DNA of 64,000 nt from Bacteroidaceae bacterium (GCA_017617315.1 JAFZWM010000019.1:1-64000), one strand, 5' to 3'; shown: positions 18,301-24,762, counted from the stretch's first letter. The notes: generated by a model not told the origin, from the sequence alone. A program made the numbers and translations.

Positions 18301-18588
18301 TGCGCCGCCAACAGCGAGGCTGTCGCCCTTGGCATTGCTGAAGAAATGGCTCACCGCCTTGTGCCTTGCGATTTTCGTGCATTGTCTCTGCGCCACCGCA
18401 CCACTCTCGGACTGCGATGCGCTATCGTGTGTAGCCACGGCCTGATGTGCCTCTGTGGCTGTATCTCTGCTGATGCCGATGTTGTTTCGGCTGCCAGTGT
18501 TGCCATGATTGCCGCTGCATGATGCAAAGGCGGCTGCAAGTGCTACGGCAGCGCATAGCGTGGCTGCCTTCAGCTTCTCTATTTTCAT
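9304..18588 (-). CDS. Full-length SpvB/VCBS/Rhs lipoprotein with nuclease-like toxin tip
   Basis: A 3094-residue polymorphic toxin. It has a lipoprotein signal with lipobox FASC (Cys24), without acidic residues after the Cys. A SpvB-like region lies around residues 250-350 (GYGWSLP, RWGVPRF). Six FG-GAP/VCBS-type motifs follow, such as DIDGDGLPDK near 623 and DMDGDGLPDM near 1616. A TcdB-middle-like region precedes YD repeats from about 1680 to 2815, and the junction GNPIVFLDLNG lies near 2840. The tip of about 250 residues has YPVIDAFYNG and ATSIKTMDLKAKSY motifs, resembling PD-(D/E)XK-type CdiA/Rhs endonuclease toxins (tentative). It is last in an operon with two barrel proteins and a T9SS protein; no VgrG or other type VI gene is near, so the delivery route is unclear. 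Tip and immunity are AT-rich; the core is GC-rich. Confidence 0.9.
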   Translation of the reverse strand: MKIEKLKAATLCAAVALAAAFASCSGNHGNTGSRNNIGISRDTATEAHQAVATHDSASQSESGAVAQRQCTKIARHKAVSHFFSNAKGDSLAVGGARLAVPAGAMSHGMILSITPLDKNELPHLPAGMVNVTGGDAMPGDTVSGYRFLPHGNHFCNIPARITVPYDSTLIPKGYTAADIHTYYYDEMHGKWTMLKHKSTDKHLATVTAETTHFTDVINGIIKVPESPETSNYVPTGISDLKAADPSAGIQQIEAPTANQNGTAALAYQFAVPEGRAGISAGAGLQYSSDGSSSYVGYGWSLPVQSIDIETRWGVPRFDSENETESYLLAGKQLSDRQYRKSGVQKREKDKRFYPTVEGGFSKIVRKGSTPEDYYWEVTDKNGTVYSYGGHDGKVSDESTLSDANHHRIRWALDRITDVHGNFAAFHYIKSGNNLYPAKYTWTGFGNEEGAYSIEFEIDTESDSRKDVVRNGRLGILQTDKALLTKVTVKNDGRQLRAYKPNYEAGPFGKTLLKSIDQLDSKDAFVASQSFDYYNDVEKGMFGEPEKWEAKDSGFDAESLFHTAINGFDSRMGILGGGYSKGKTGGGGMQVGFGVSVATVNVGASYSHSTNDNSGKVTLADIDGDGLPDKIFQRNGKLYYQKNLCGKDNQHTFDKPVLIKGNINSFSESQSTNNSTNADVSVEIGMATAGVSYSITKDQDKTKTYLNDFNSDGLVDIARNGVVYFNHIGEDGIPVFEPWSTQTANPILGTNADLLDAFKPNYEAERDSLEDEYPLNDVVRMWRAPFNGRIHINSVVKKLKSEGDGVIFSIQNEKKLLYTDSLKTTGSKTYDNSIDIKAGNRLFFRLQSVYSGVADEVEWNPTIKYDSVKIDTTSYLGRDLTVYDSRKDFIEGESSVATAYKSGHFTIEAPYSKDKTSDDILLKVIRQTAKDSTVLKEILLKSDTVLNDKFTYSYDALESDSTIFSFTMETQSPLDWHKVSWTPECKYDGEDKIQKIVPQRTMFNKPLNIGKAKKIPAEIRNNTTRTIEYGNGDKKKSVTVKEYKDGFYIAASMNVSRTDKENDKDTAVVNVLINNEEGALVYKRKWRLGTNNVLKKDTLLINDSIFAEKLTSGKHSVTFTVQNEIEQTGTHEFTILRDKIHYKADSTGVKIDKIERKELCKINASVFSGYNSVDLGLLYNGWGQFAYNGNKEYAKDPIDVSVLNVDKDKYKGVADKIDKGGNPEDVKGEFEPVNKQRFHVMGYNTERNAYVGIADRVFVSPDTVSSSRIGESEIIVDTLDVADGDGVLFAPVLLSEAKGDGYSVSGQLGLAKKKLSIGVSGSHSNSTSYTKVSVMDVNGDGYPDWLRDNDGNVLIQATKPTGVIGEEKITTSVPLQKSESESATIGASVSFVTKEKDADANDAIAISIHPKGGSSSQGNNAANGNKTSACSVSASGDFSFGKSSNENVWSDFNGDGLPDMLTGNTIRYNLGNSFEEEQENYVNCTEKSRYSTWGAGFGTKIDVLGPSHISFGANGTKTTNNTEVTFLDVNGDGLPDRLTKDDGKINVEINTGSGFASDFTTHGSLGGTLAKSVSTYGDISFTIKVHILFLKFNLTPNFKYAASSGISTVQAAFHDMDGDGLPDMVEADEGIVPGMSLGKDYNTIYVRRNLTGRTNMLKAVTLPMGGRITIGYEQTTPSYDHPGRKWVMSSVETTGGYKENGATSGKNTFEYSGGYRDRHERDFFGFRTVRTNQLDTQNDGRLFRYSVQTFADNRDYYRHDLVTAEAMYDAEGRLLQGSTYEYDLRKVGDDVRFPALATVVQTTYDEATGASMSTKVVNDYDALGNLTVCNETAAGYELDAAIEYHDKADKYIVGVPKRIKVGSKGVTYRERSTEIDNLGNITRIEMSAGDKPSVYNIDYDDYGNILKLTKPENYRGQRMWHKYTYDDRLHSLVTKVEDAYGYSSSTEYDDLWNAPKTTTDLNGERMEYEYDDLGRPTVIRAPYEIASGQPFTIKYEYEPEKHLAHTIHFSPDGNIDTYTFADSLGRAVQTKRTGSVWNASAKRAEKMSIVSGRVVTDAFGRKITTYYPVAESFADIDKYNRSLGSLQAKTEYDSRDHALSVTLADGAKTTSEYSITEHDGEQMLLTRVTDALGRTSESYTDEKGRNRQTVQHASDEDVIVKYDYDPVGQVVAVHHPNGTQTTYKYDLLGRKLSVKHPDAGEVTCTYDAAGNLLTKFTAELKKSISDKAPITYTYDYERLSEVLYPENLFNRVTYTYGEAGDDHGRAGRLALVEDASGGEAYYYGKMGEVVKTVRTVMASVADIRTYVYGAEYDSWNRVRKMTYPDGEVVTYHYDEAGQVYSLTSNKNGSESVIVDRIGYDKDGHTVYTKLGNGTETEYTYDDARQRLQEMKLLNADAEPMMQNTYTYDAVDNILGIANTVNPQELSNNSAKLGGESSHSYQYDNLNRLISASGKAKDASYTLDMAYNVMSMPINKAQTVENSKKANSYNLEYKYEDADHPSAPSQIGHEHYTYDANGNPVRVENDSTDATREMFWDEDNRLMVLSDNGKTSRYTYNHAGERVVKSHGSMEGVYINGAPQGITFHETDEYTLYPASILSVTKNRFTKHYFIGSKRVASRIGSGSFNNMYGVNGSHVTAGQQDYAERLSQIESQKEDYYKKLGIAPGIPTMKGSYADPENTGVGYNTIIKELGDHSVPAEWAQYVKKNEQEGTAPGAPIAWDAPSDPDEAQPGYGYVADSSYEEEETYYFHSDHLGSTSYITDKDGNITQYDAYLPYGELLVDEHSSSEEMPYKFNGKEFDEETGLYYYGARYMNPVASVWYGVDPLTEKYPNVSGYAYCLGNPIVFLDLNGLDPTSYYMNSRGFWMADFCATGFSYIGNVRPESNRYNELEIINGSLYHKNTTNIFRSGLNSIFGTHLVEKKPYSAEEETYNDGVRIGTEIFVGGHLVGKLFGRALALYKKAGGSLWKLSPFERGFLYEKMLGLKGTFSASGLKNYPVIDAFYNGIATSIKTMDLKAKSYAGGKNIYNTLKKYIDKLSNFELRKYGGYDPKDAVIKSRVLEVGIPNGATKPQIEQMNKAVEYAKSQGVELNIRTVK

Positions 18589-18595
18589 CGTATGT

Positions 18596-20158
18596 CTATT
18601 TTCTGATTAGTTTTACAGTCTTTGTGTAGTCTCCAATTTTTATGCTAAGCAGATAGTGCCCTCTCTCTGGAAGGAACAACTGCCTGCTGAAATAGGTGTC
18701 TGCGCCGAGGCTGAGCGAGCTTACCGCCGCGCCCTTGGTTGTGCAGAGCGACAGGCTCACGGCCGATGGCGACGACAACTCAATCTGAACACCTACGTTG
18801 CCGTCGGTTGTAGGGTTTGGCGATGCCACTATGTTGCGCACAATGCCGTCCTCGCCAGTCAGCTCCGGAAGAATCTCGGTCTTGCCGTCGCTGCTTATCC
18901 TGAACTCGTTAGTGGCGGTGTTGCCTGTGCGGTCGGTCGTGGTAAGGGTGTATCTGCCCTCGGCAAGATTCTCGAAACGCGCTCTCGGCTCGTTGCCGCT
19001 CTTCTGTGCCGTCTGCCTGTCGTCCTTCTCAAGCTTCATGCTGAAAGGCGGAAGACCGCCGGTTACAAGCAGGTTAAGCGTTCCTGTTGCGCCCTGTCCG
19101 CTTGGCTGCTCAACATCGATGGTGGTGAACAGGTCCTTCTCGGCTCTGAGGGTGAAGACGCAGTTGCCATAGGCCTTCACGCCGCCGAATGCGATAGTGT
19201 CGCCGCCGCAGAAATCGGCCTTGCGGTAGATTACGGCCTCGGGACTGAACGTGCCAGTTCCGGTAGGGTCGATGGCAAGATAATAGCTCTCGCCCTCGGC
19301 AAGCGGCGCAATCTGTCGGATGTCAGATGCGTTGGCAGTCAGTTTCACTTCCGATTTTGCCATGCCGGCCGATGAGGCCTTCCATCGTCTGCCCATCCAT
19401 TTTCCGAAGGCAGAGCTGCGCGCGAACGACAGATTGCCGCCGTCGTCGCCAAACAGAAGGCTCTGTCCGTCGCTGATATTGTCTGTGCTGATGCGCACGA
19501 ATGCGCCATCCTCGGCACTCATTGCCGACTGTATATGCTGTGCCGACGCGCTGTCGGCTGCTATGCCCGATATTCGGTTACGGAACTTCTTGTTCTTGAA
19601 GGCATCCCATATTACTCTGCCGTGCGAGTCGTAGTAGCTCGATTTAAGGGTGATGCCGTGCTTCAGAGCCATGAAACTCTCGACCTGAGCGCGCTCTCTG
19701 CCCGAAAGACTGCGGTTATACACGGCATATTCAACCAGCGCGTCGGTCATGTCGTCGCTCGGCAGTTTTCCGCTGCTCGACTTGCCCAGCAGAAGCGTCT
19801 TTCCGCCCACGTTGCGCGAAGCCGAATAGCTGTAGAGGCGCATCTGTCCTGCGCTGTCGGTGTTGCAGTTCATAAACGAGCCGCCTTTGAGGTCGGCCGT
19901 GCGCGATGTTGTCTGCACCAGTTCCGATGCCGTGCCGTCGGTCATGCTCCAGATGGTGCGCTCGCGGTTCTTGTCGGCCTTCGATATTCCAACGAAGGTG
20001 AATCCGCTGCCGCCGTCAATCTTTATGCTGTCGGCGCGGTTGGTGGCAGACCATGCCAGGGGCGATGAAACGCCGCCGGGAGTCTGTGCCGCAGCCTGCA
20101 TTGCCACAAATATTGCGGCGAGTGGTATGTAAAGTCTTTTGTCGTAGAGTTTAGCCAT
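18596..20158 (-). CDS. T9SS-exported lectin-like protein with SprB-type repeat
   Basis: A 520-residue secreted protein. The start chosen is MAKLYDKRLYIPLAAIFVAMQAAAQ, a signal peptide whose ATG lies 2 nt after the upstream stop; a longer frame would overlap that gene. The first half includes VEYAVYNRSLSGRERAQVE, typical of concanavalin-like (LamG/laminin-G_3) modules. Around residues 350-420 TGGLPPFSMKLEKDD...LAEGRYTLTTTD resembles a SprB repeat. The last 80 residues (SPNPTTDGNV to YTKTVKLIRK) form a T9SS type A sorting domain. It probably acts as a surface adhesin or partner of the Rhs lipoprotein encoded 7 nt downstream. Confidence 0.8.
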   Translation of the reverse strand: MAKLYDKRLYIPLAAIFVAMQAAAQTPGGVSSPLAWSATNRADSIKIDGGSGFTFVGISKADKNRERTIWSMTDGTASELVQTTSRTADLKGGSFMNCNTDSAGQMRLYSYSASRNVGGKTLLLGKSSSGKLPSDDMTDALVEYAVYNRSLSGRERAQVESFMALKHGITLKSSYYDSHGRVIWDAFKNKKFRNRISGIAADSASAQHIQSAMSAEDGAFVRISTDNISDGQSLLFGDDGGNLSFARSSAFGKWMGRRWKASSAGMAKSEVKLTANASDIRQIAPLAEGESYYLAIDPTGTGTFSPEAVIYRKADFCGGDTIAFGGVKAYGNCVFTLRAEKDLFTTIDVEQPSGQGATGTLNLLVTGGLPPFSMKLEKDDRQTAQKSGNEPRARFENLAEGRYTLTTTDRTGNTATNEFRISSDGKTEILPELTGEDGIVRNIVASPNPTTDGNVGVQIELSSPSAVSLSLCTTKGAAVSSLSLGADTYFSRQLFLPERGHYLLSIKIGDYTKTVKLIRK

Positions 20159-20160
20159 AG

Positions 20161-21222
20161 TCAATCTTTCTTGTTTTGTACTTTCTTGCTTAAGTCGATG
20201 GTGTAGCCGATGCTCACGCCAATGTAGTGCGAGTTGTTGCACCGCTCGGTATATCCGTACTCGTTTTTCTTCGTATGCAGAAGGTCGGTTGCGCCGTAGT
20301 CGTACTCAATGGCGGCTTCGAGTCCTGTCTTCTTGTCAGAATAGCCAATCTTCAGCGCAGGTGCAAACTGAACGTTGCTGCTAACTGTCTCTCTGAGATG
20401 CTTGGCAGCCAGTTCGTCCTGCTGGCGGTATATTGTACCAGTGCGGCTTGTCTCGTAGCTTACGGATGTGTGGAAGGGCAGTACTGCCATCGCTCCGGCC
20501 GACATGTAGAATCCGTCGTAAGGGTAGAAACGGAACATCAGCTGAGGCGCAAGGGCATCGCAGCCCACCGACATCTTCTCTGTAAGATTTATTGCCGCCG
20601 TGTTCTTCTCTGTGCTGCCCGACAGACGAAGGTAGTCCAGACCGAGTTCCGCACCAATCATGCCATACCGCCATGTGCCGAAGATGCCTCCGCGGAACAC
20701 GATGCTTCCTTTCTCTTTCAGGGTGAACTGTGGGCGCACGTTGTAGCTCTCGGTCATTCCGCCGAGCGATGTAATGCTGCTGTAGCCAACGCCAGCCCTC
20801 ACGCCGATGGCAAACTGATGCTTTGACGGTGCAAAGACTTCGGCAGGCTCTTCTGCTTCAACGGGTTTCTGCTCCTCTTTCTTTGGCTCTGGCTGAATGT
20901 TGACAGGCTCTTCAGCAGGCATAACCGCTATAAGTTCCTCTTCGGGCTGAGGCATTGCCGGCTCTTGATTGATGACGGGCGTCTCTGTTACCTTCTGCCT
21001 TCTGGTGCGCTTCGGCTTCTGGCGTAGCTGCGATGGCTGAGGCTTGTGCGGCTCGTTGTCCTTCTGTTTCTTTGTGGTTACAGCCGTGGCACCTGTGCCT
21101 GTATCGGTCTTCGGCTCTTCCTTGTCGGTGCATCGGTCCAAGCCTATCAGCAGAGCCAGCAACAGTAGTATTGCCGTTATTGCCGCGCGCTTGCGGCGGT
21201 TGTCTTTCTTCTTGTCTGTCAT
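20161..21222 (-). CDS. Barrel-domain protein with hydrophobic N-terminus and Pro/Glu/Lys linker
   Basis: 353 residues. A basic stretch (DKKKDNRRKR) precedes a hydrophobic segment at about 14-29, which could be a membrane anchor or a long signal peptide. Residues 35-130 are low-complexity and rich in Pro, Glu, Lys and Gln. Residues 132-353 look like a PorT/OMP_b-brl-type eight-strand beta-barrel (FAIGVRAGVGYSSI start; HYIGVSIGYTIDL end). The layout recalls a periplasm-spanning linker joining an inner anchor to an outer-membrane barrel. The start overlaps the previous stop by 4 nt, so it belongs to the toxin operon. Confidence 0.75.
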   Translation of the reverse strand: MTDKKKDNRRKRAAITAILLLLALLIGLDRCTDKEEPKTDTGTGATAVTTKKQKDNEPHKPQPSQLRQKPKRTRRQKVTETPVINQEPAMPQPEEELIAVMPAEEPVNIQPEPKKEEQKPVEAEEPAEVFAPSKHQFAIGVRAGVGYSSITSLGGMTESYNVRPQFTLKEKGSIVFRGGIFGTWRYGMIGAELGLDYLRLSGSTEKNTAAINLTEKMSVGCDALAPQLMFRFYPYDGFYMSAGAMAVLPFHTSVSYETSRTGTIYRQQDELAAKHLRETVSSNVQFAPALKIGYSDKKTGLEAAIEYDYGATDLLHTKKNEYGYTERCNNSHYIGVSIGYTIDLSKKVQNKKD

Positions 21223-21938
21223 CTGCTAAGGTTGAAGAGGTATGAAACACTAATTTCGATGTTGTGGCTGTGAACGCTGTTGTCAACCCAGTTGAAGTCG
21301 TTCGCCTCGGTCTTCAGTCCGCTCGTAAGTCCGTAGAAGTATCGTGCGTCGAAGAGCCAGTGGGGCAGCTCGTAGCCGAATCCGCCGCCGACAGCCACGT
21401 CGGGACGGCCTGTAAGTTTGTCGCGCATTATGCGTTCCGTCTCGGCCGAAGTACCGTATCCGTAGGAAGCGAATTTCTCGTCCTCCTGATTGCTGTCGTA
21501 CTTCAGCCCTTTAGGATTGAGCACAGCCGCGATTCGTCCGCCGGCCGAGATGCTGAAGCCCTTCAGCCACGGATAGCAGCGTAGCATGGCTTCTATGCCC
21601 AGATGACTGTAACGCGTGCGCACATCGTAGTTCAGCTCCATATTGTCGGAGTAGCTTAGCTTTGCCGCCTTCTGATAATACACGATGCCGCCGTCTGCGC
21701 CGAACAGCGCGCCCGGCTTGTGCCAGTGGGCGTACACTCCGCACGACGGGATGCCCTGCATCTTCTCCGAGAACTTGTAGTTGGAATAGTAGTCCTCGGG
21801 CACAAGAATCTTGCTTGTACCGTTGTTTACCGACACGCCTCCGCCCAAGCGGATGCCCAGTTTAAGAGAGCTTTCCTGCGCCGACAAATTCAACGCAGAA
21901 AGCATGAATAAAGAAATTAAAGTAATCTTATTACCCAT
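21219..21938 (-). CDS. Outer-membrane beta-barrel protein, first gene of the Rhs operon
   Basis: 239 residues with signal peptide MGNKITLISLFMLSALNLSAQ. Alternating hydrophobic/polar strands such as LKLGIRLGGGVSV and the terminal HNIEISVSYLFNL fit the PorT/OMP_b-brl group of small Bacteroidetes barrels. It is preceded by a consensus Bacteroidetes promoter and overlaps the next gene by 4 nt, so it is the first gene of the four-gene toxin operon plus immunity. A role as export or display partner for the downstream lipoprotein is inferred from position only. Confidence 0.8.
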   Translation of the reverse strand: MGNKITLISLFMLSALNLSAQESSLKLGIRLGGGVSVNNGTSKILVPEDYYSNYKFSEKMQGIPSCGVYAHWHKPGALFGADGGIVYYQKAAKLSYSDNMELNYDVRTRYSHLGIEAMLRCYPWLKGFSISAGGRIAAVLNPKGLKYDSNQEDEKFASYGYGTSAETERIMRDKLTGRPDVAVGGGFGYELPHWLFDARYFYGLTSGLKTEANDFNWVDNSVHSHNIEISVSYLFNLSR

Positions 21939-21969
21939 AATTCATGATTGTTTTCGAAGTTTTAAGCTG

Positions 21970-22000
21970 CAAAAGTATCTATTCCACAGATTCTTACAAA
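21970..22000 (-). promoter_or_regulatory. Bacteroidetes-type promoter of the Rhs operon
   Basis: On the minus strand TTTG, 19 nt, then TACTTTTG: an exact match to the TTTG-N19-TAnnTTTG pattern used by the Bacteroidetes primary sigma factor, about 30 nt upstream of the first barrel gene. Confidence 0.75.
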
Positions 22001-22395
22001 ATGATTTTACATTTCTTAACATTTGCGGTAGGTTATTTAATAAATATTAACATTTGATAACTTAGATGTGGGTAAATGGACAATTGTCAATAGACTGTTG
22101 ACAATTCAAAATTGAGATTCGAGATTATGACTTGTAGGTTATAAGGAGAATTTTGAAAATTGAAAGAGTGCGATTGTTATCGCTTTTCTTTCATAAGTTC
22201 TGCCGAATTTCTGTGCTCGAACTATGTTCGCTTGCTACCAAAGGGACGTAAGAATTTTGCAGCGTTGCCTTCCCTTGGTTCTGACGAATTTTGTTGCATC
22301 AGCGTTCGGGAGTTTGTAACTCCCATAGTCGCAAGGCGACAAAGAGTTAAATTTTAACATAACCATCACCTATTCTACGTATAATCTTCCTATAC

Positions 22396-22593
22396 CTTCC
22401 ATATATGGAACATATACCGAACATATACCTTCCATATATGGAACATATACCGAACATATACCCAACATATAGCTTACATATACCCAACATATAGCTTACA
22501 TATATCCAACATATAGCTTACATATACACAACATATAGCTTTCATATACTCAACATATAGCTTCCATATAGCTTCCATATACCCTGCATATAC
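22396..22593. repeat. 11-nt phased AT-rich tandem array (about 18 units)
   Basis: Eighteen consecutive 11-nt units of the form NNNNCATATAN, organised first as two identical 33-nt blocks (three units each, with the palindrome CCATATATGG) and then as 22-nt double units (CCAACATATAG+CTTACATATAC and variants). The CATATA step recurs every 11 bp, close to one helical turn. The surrounding 1.4 kb (21939-23371) holds no convincing gene. Confidence 0.85.
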
Positions 22594-22689
22594 CTTGGCA
22601 CTATTTTGTATATACCAAAAGACAAAATACTCCACTTTTTCTACCATTATGAATCCTCACCGTCTGAATTGGCGGGACAATGTGGATTC

Positions 22690-23090
22690 CCCTCGAACCT
22701 TCCCCATTGCTATCCCCTTACTATCCTCTTGCTATCCCCTTACTTCATTCCACCTAATCCAACTGTTCGGCGGCTTGCCTGTAATCTATTTCTTCATTCG
22801 ACATCATAAAACTATGCTTTTATTATTCATGACACAGTTTATTTACATTCTCTCCAGTTCTACCTTCCCTCTACCTTCCCACGACGTTCCTTCGACGTTC
22901 CTTGGATGTATCTTGGACGTACCTTGGACGTACCTACAACGTACCTTGGACGTACCCTGAACGTAACTTGAACGAACCTTTCGGCTTACTTGCATATTAC
23001 TTGTTCGAATGTGGTCGAACCTTGCCCGAATTTATCGGCTTGCTATCCCCTTGCTATCCCCTTACTATCCCCTTACTATCAGCTTTCAAA
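22690..23090. repeat. Further 11-nt repeat patches in gene-free DNA
   Basis: Three patches share an 11-nt period but different sequences: CTATCCCCTTA/CTATCCTCTTG units around 22708-22750, about nine GGACGTACCTT-like units around 22880-22990, and CTATCCCCTTG/CTATCCCCTTA units around 23042-23086. Reading frames across them only reflect the repeat period and are not taken as genes. Confidence 0.75.
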
Positions 23091-23130
23091 AAAAATGGGA
23101 ATTGCCAGCTATTAATAGTCGCAATTCCCA
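23088..23130 (-). terminator. Rho-independent terminator-like hairpin downstream of the nucleoside symporter
   Basis: A perfect 10-bp stem TGGGAATTGC/GCAATTCCCA with a 15-nt loop that itself contains the palindrome CTATTAATAG. On the minus strand it is followed by a run of eight T. It lies about 240 nt beyond the symporter stop. Confidence 0.65.
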
Positions 23131-23154
23131 ATAAAAATCAATTTTCTCAAAAAT

Positions 23155-23377
23155 AATTGTCAATTGTCAACTGTCAACTGTGAATTAAAAATAATTGTCA
23201 ACTGTCCATTGTCAATTAAATAGCTTTTTCAACTTTCAATTCTCAACTTTCAACTAAAATAATTGTCAATTGTCAACTGTCAATTGTGAATTAAAAATAA
23301 TTGTCAACTGTCCATTGTCAATTAAAAAGCTTTTTCAACTTTCAATTCTCAATTTTCAACTAAAATAATTGTCAATT
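23155..23377. repeat. 106-nt tandem duplication built from 7-nt units
   Basis: Two adjacent 106-nt copies (23155-23260 and 23261-23366) differ at only a few positions, followed by the first 11 nt of a third. Each is composed largely of short TCAATTG/TCAACTG units. The third, partial copy supplies the stop codon of the adjacent symporter gene. Confidence 0.85.
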
Positions 23378-24616
23378 AGTTTTGTCCTTGAACAGAAGTG
23401 CAAACATAACGCTTACAGCAAGCGCGTATGCAGCAAAGATGAACCAAACGGTAGACCATTCGCCAACCTGATAGTTGCCCTCGTTAGTAGTGTAGCTGTT
23501 CACAACCAACTGCGCTGCAATCATTCCAAGACCAGCGCCAAGACCGTTTGTCATGAGCATGAACAAACCCTGTGCGCTTGAGCGAATGTCGTGAGCCGTC
23601 TCGCGGTCAACGAACAACGAACCGCTGATGTTAAAGAAGTCGAACGCTACACCATAGACAATCATTGAGATGATGAGCAAGCCAACGCCCGACATAGAAG
23701 GGTTTCCGACGGCGAAGAAGCCGAAGCGGCAAACCCATGCAAGCATGGCAATGAGCATGATAGTCTTGATGCCGTAACGCTTCATGAAGAAAGGAATAAG
23801 CAGGATGCAGAACGTCTCGCTCATCTGCGACAACGAGATAAGCAGGTTGGCATGCTCAACAAAATAGCAACCAGCATAGTTGGCATCGGCTGCAAAGCTC
23901 TGAATGAACGGCGATGCGTATCCGTTAGTAATCTGAAGGCATACGCCCAGCAGCATAGAGAAGATGAAGAACATAGCCATTCGAGGCTGCTTGAACAGGA
24001 AGAAAGCGTCCAGTCCGAGAGCCTCCTTCAGACTCTTGTTCTCGCCGGCAGGCTTTGTTGGGCACTTAGGCATGGTGAGCGAGTAGACCGCCATCAGCAG
24101 TCCCCAAGCCGCGCTAATGAAGAACTGCCAGTATGATGTAGACAGCTTTGTGAAATCCACAATCAGCATTGACACTATGAAGCCGATAGTACCGAATATT
24201 CGGATGCTCGGGAACTCGGCAACCGTGTCGAGACCCGACTTCTCGAGCGCGTTGTACGAAACAGAGTTGCTGAGGGCGAGGGTAGGCATGTAGAACGCGA
24301 TGCCCAGCGTGTAGACAGGGAAGAGCTGCGCGAAGGACACATCCTCGCCGTAAGTCATGCCCATATAGCCCACCGTGAGCATGCAGAGTGCCGCCACGAG
24401 ATGACAGAAGCTAAGCATCTTCTGCGCCTGAACCCATCTGTCGGCAGCGATGCCTATGATTGCAGGCATAAATATTGATACGAAACCCTGTGCCGAGTAG
24501 AACCAGCCTATGTTTGCGCCGATTCCGACACTTGCCAGATAACCTCCCATCGAGGTGAGGTACGCTCCCCAGATAGCAAACTGGAGAAAACTCAGGATAA
24601 TAAGTCTTATTTTCAT
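23372..24616 (-). CDS. nupG: Nucleoside:H+ symporter, NupG/XapB family
   Basis: A 414-residue major-facilitator protein with twelve likely membrane helices. The N-terminus MKIRLIILSFLQFAIWGAYL and the FMPAIIGIAADRW and YMPTLALSNSVSY motifs are characteristic of the nucleoside:H+ symporter family. It imports nucleosides across the inner membrane. I start at the internal ATG because the upstream extension is AT-rich non-coding sequence that overlaps the divergent promoter region. It faces away from a cluster of secreted nucleases, which suits uptake of their products. The stop codon falls in an intergenic repeat. Confidence 0.9.
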   Translation of the reverse strand: MKIRLIILSFLQFAIWGAYLTSMGGYLASVGIGANIGWFYSAQGFVSIFMPAIIGIAADRWVQAQKMLSFCHLVAALCMLTVGYMGMTYGEDVSFAQLFPVYTLGIAFYMPTLALSNSVSYNALEKSGLDTVAEFPSIRIFGTIGFIVSMLIVDFTKLSTSYWQFFISAAWGLLMAVYSLTMPKCPTKPAGENKSLKEALGLDAFFLFKQPRMAMFFIFSMLLGVCLQITNGYASPFIQSFAADANYAGCYFVEHANLLISLSQMSETFCILLIPFFMKRYGIKTIMLIAMLAWVCRFGFFAVGNPSMSGVGLLIISMIVYGVAFDFFNISGSLFVDRETAHDIRSSAQGLFMLMTNGLGAGLGMIAAQLVVNSYTTNEGNYQVGEWSTVWFIFAAYALAVSVMFALLFKDKTN

Positions 24617-24651
24617 GTTATAATTACGTTTCAATTCGGTGTAATAAGACG

Positions 24652-24659
24652 CAAAGTTA
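24652..24659 (-). promoter_or_regulatory. Probable -7 box of the nucleoside symporter gene
   Basis: TAACTTTG on the minus strand matches TAnnTTTG, 35 nt upstream of the start codon. No clear TTTG at the -33 position. Confidence 0.45.
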
Positions 24660-24732
24660 TAAAAATATGTTTGTAGACGAAATATAAATACATTTTTTAT
24701 TCTAAATAAATGTGTCAAAACGATTATTTTTA

Positions 24733-24740
24733 TAATTTTG
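24733..24740 (+). promoter_or_regulatory. Probable -7 box of the EEP nuclease gene
   Basis: TAATTTTG matches TAnnTTTG, 22 nt upstream of the ATG; only a weak TGTG stands where the -33 box should be. Confidence 0.45.
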
Positions 24741-24762
24741 CCGATATAATATAATCGTAAGA

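Noticed and set aside
22160-22357. 65-codon plus-strand frame in the gene-free region
   Set aside because: Surrounded by repeats, no start signal, and its sequence resembles dispersed Prevotella intergenic repeat translations rather than a protein family.
22595-23156. Plus-strand frames over the 11-nt arrays (Trp/Thr/Pro-rich)
   Set aside because: The apparent peptide repeats are a by-product of an 11-nt period read in rotating frames.
22396-23377. CRISPR array
   Set aside because: The repeats are contiguous 7- and 11-nt units without spacers, and no cas genes are present.
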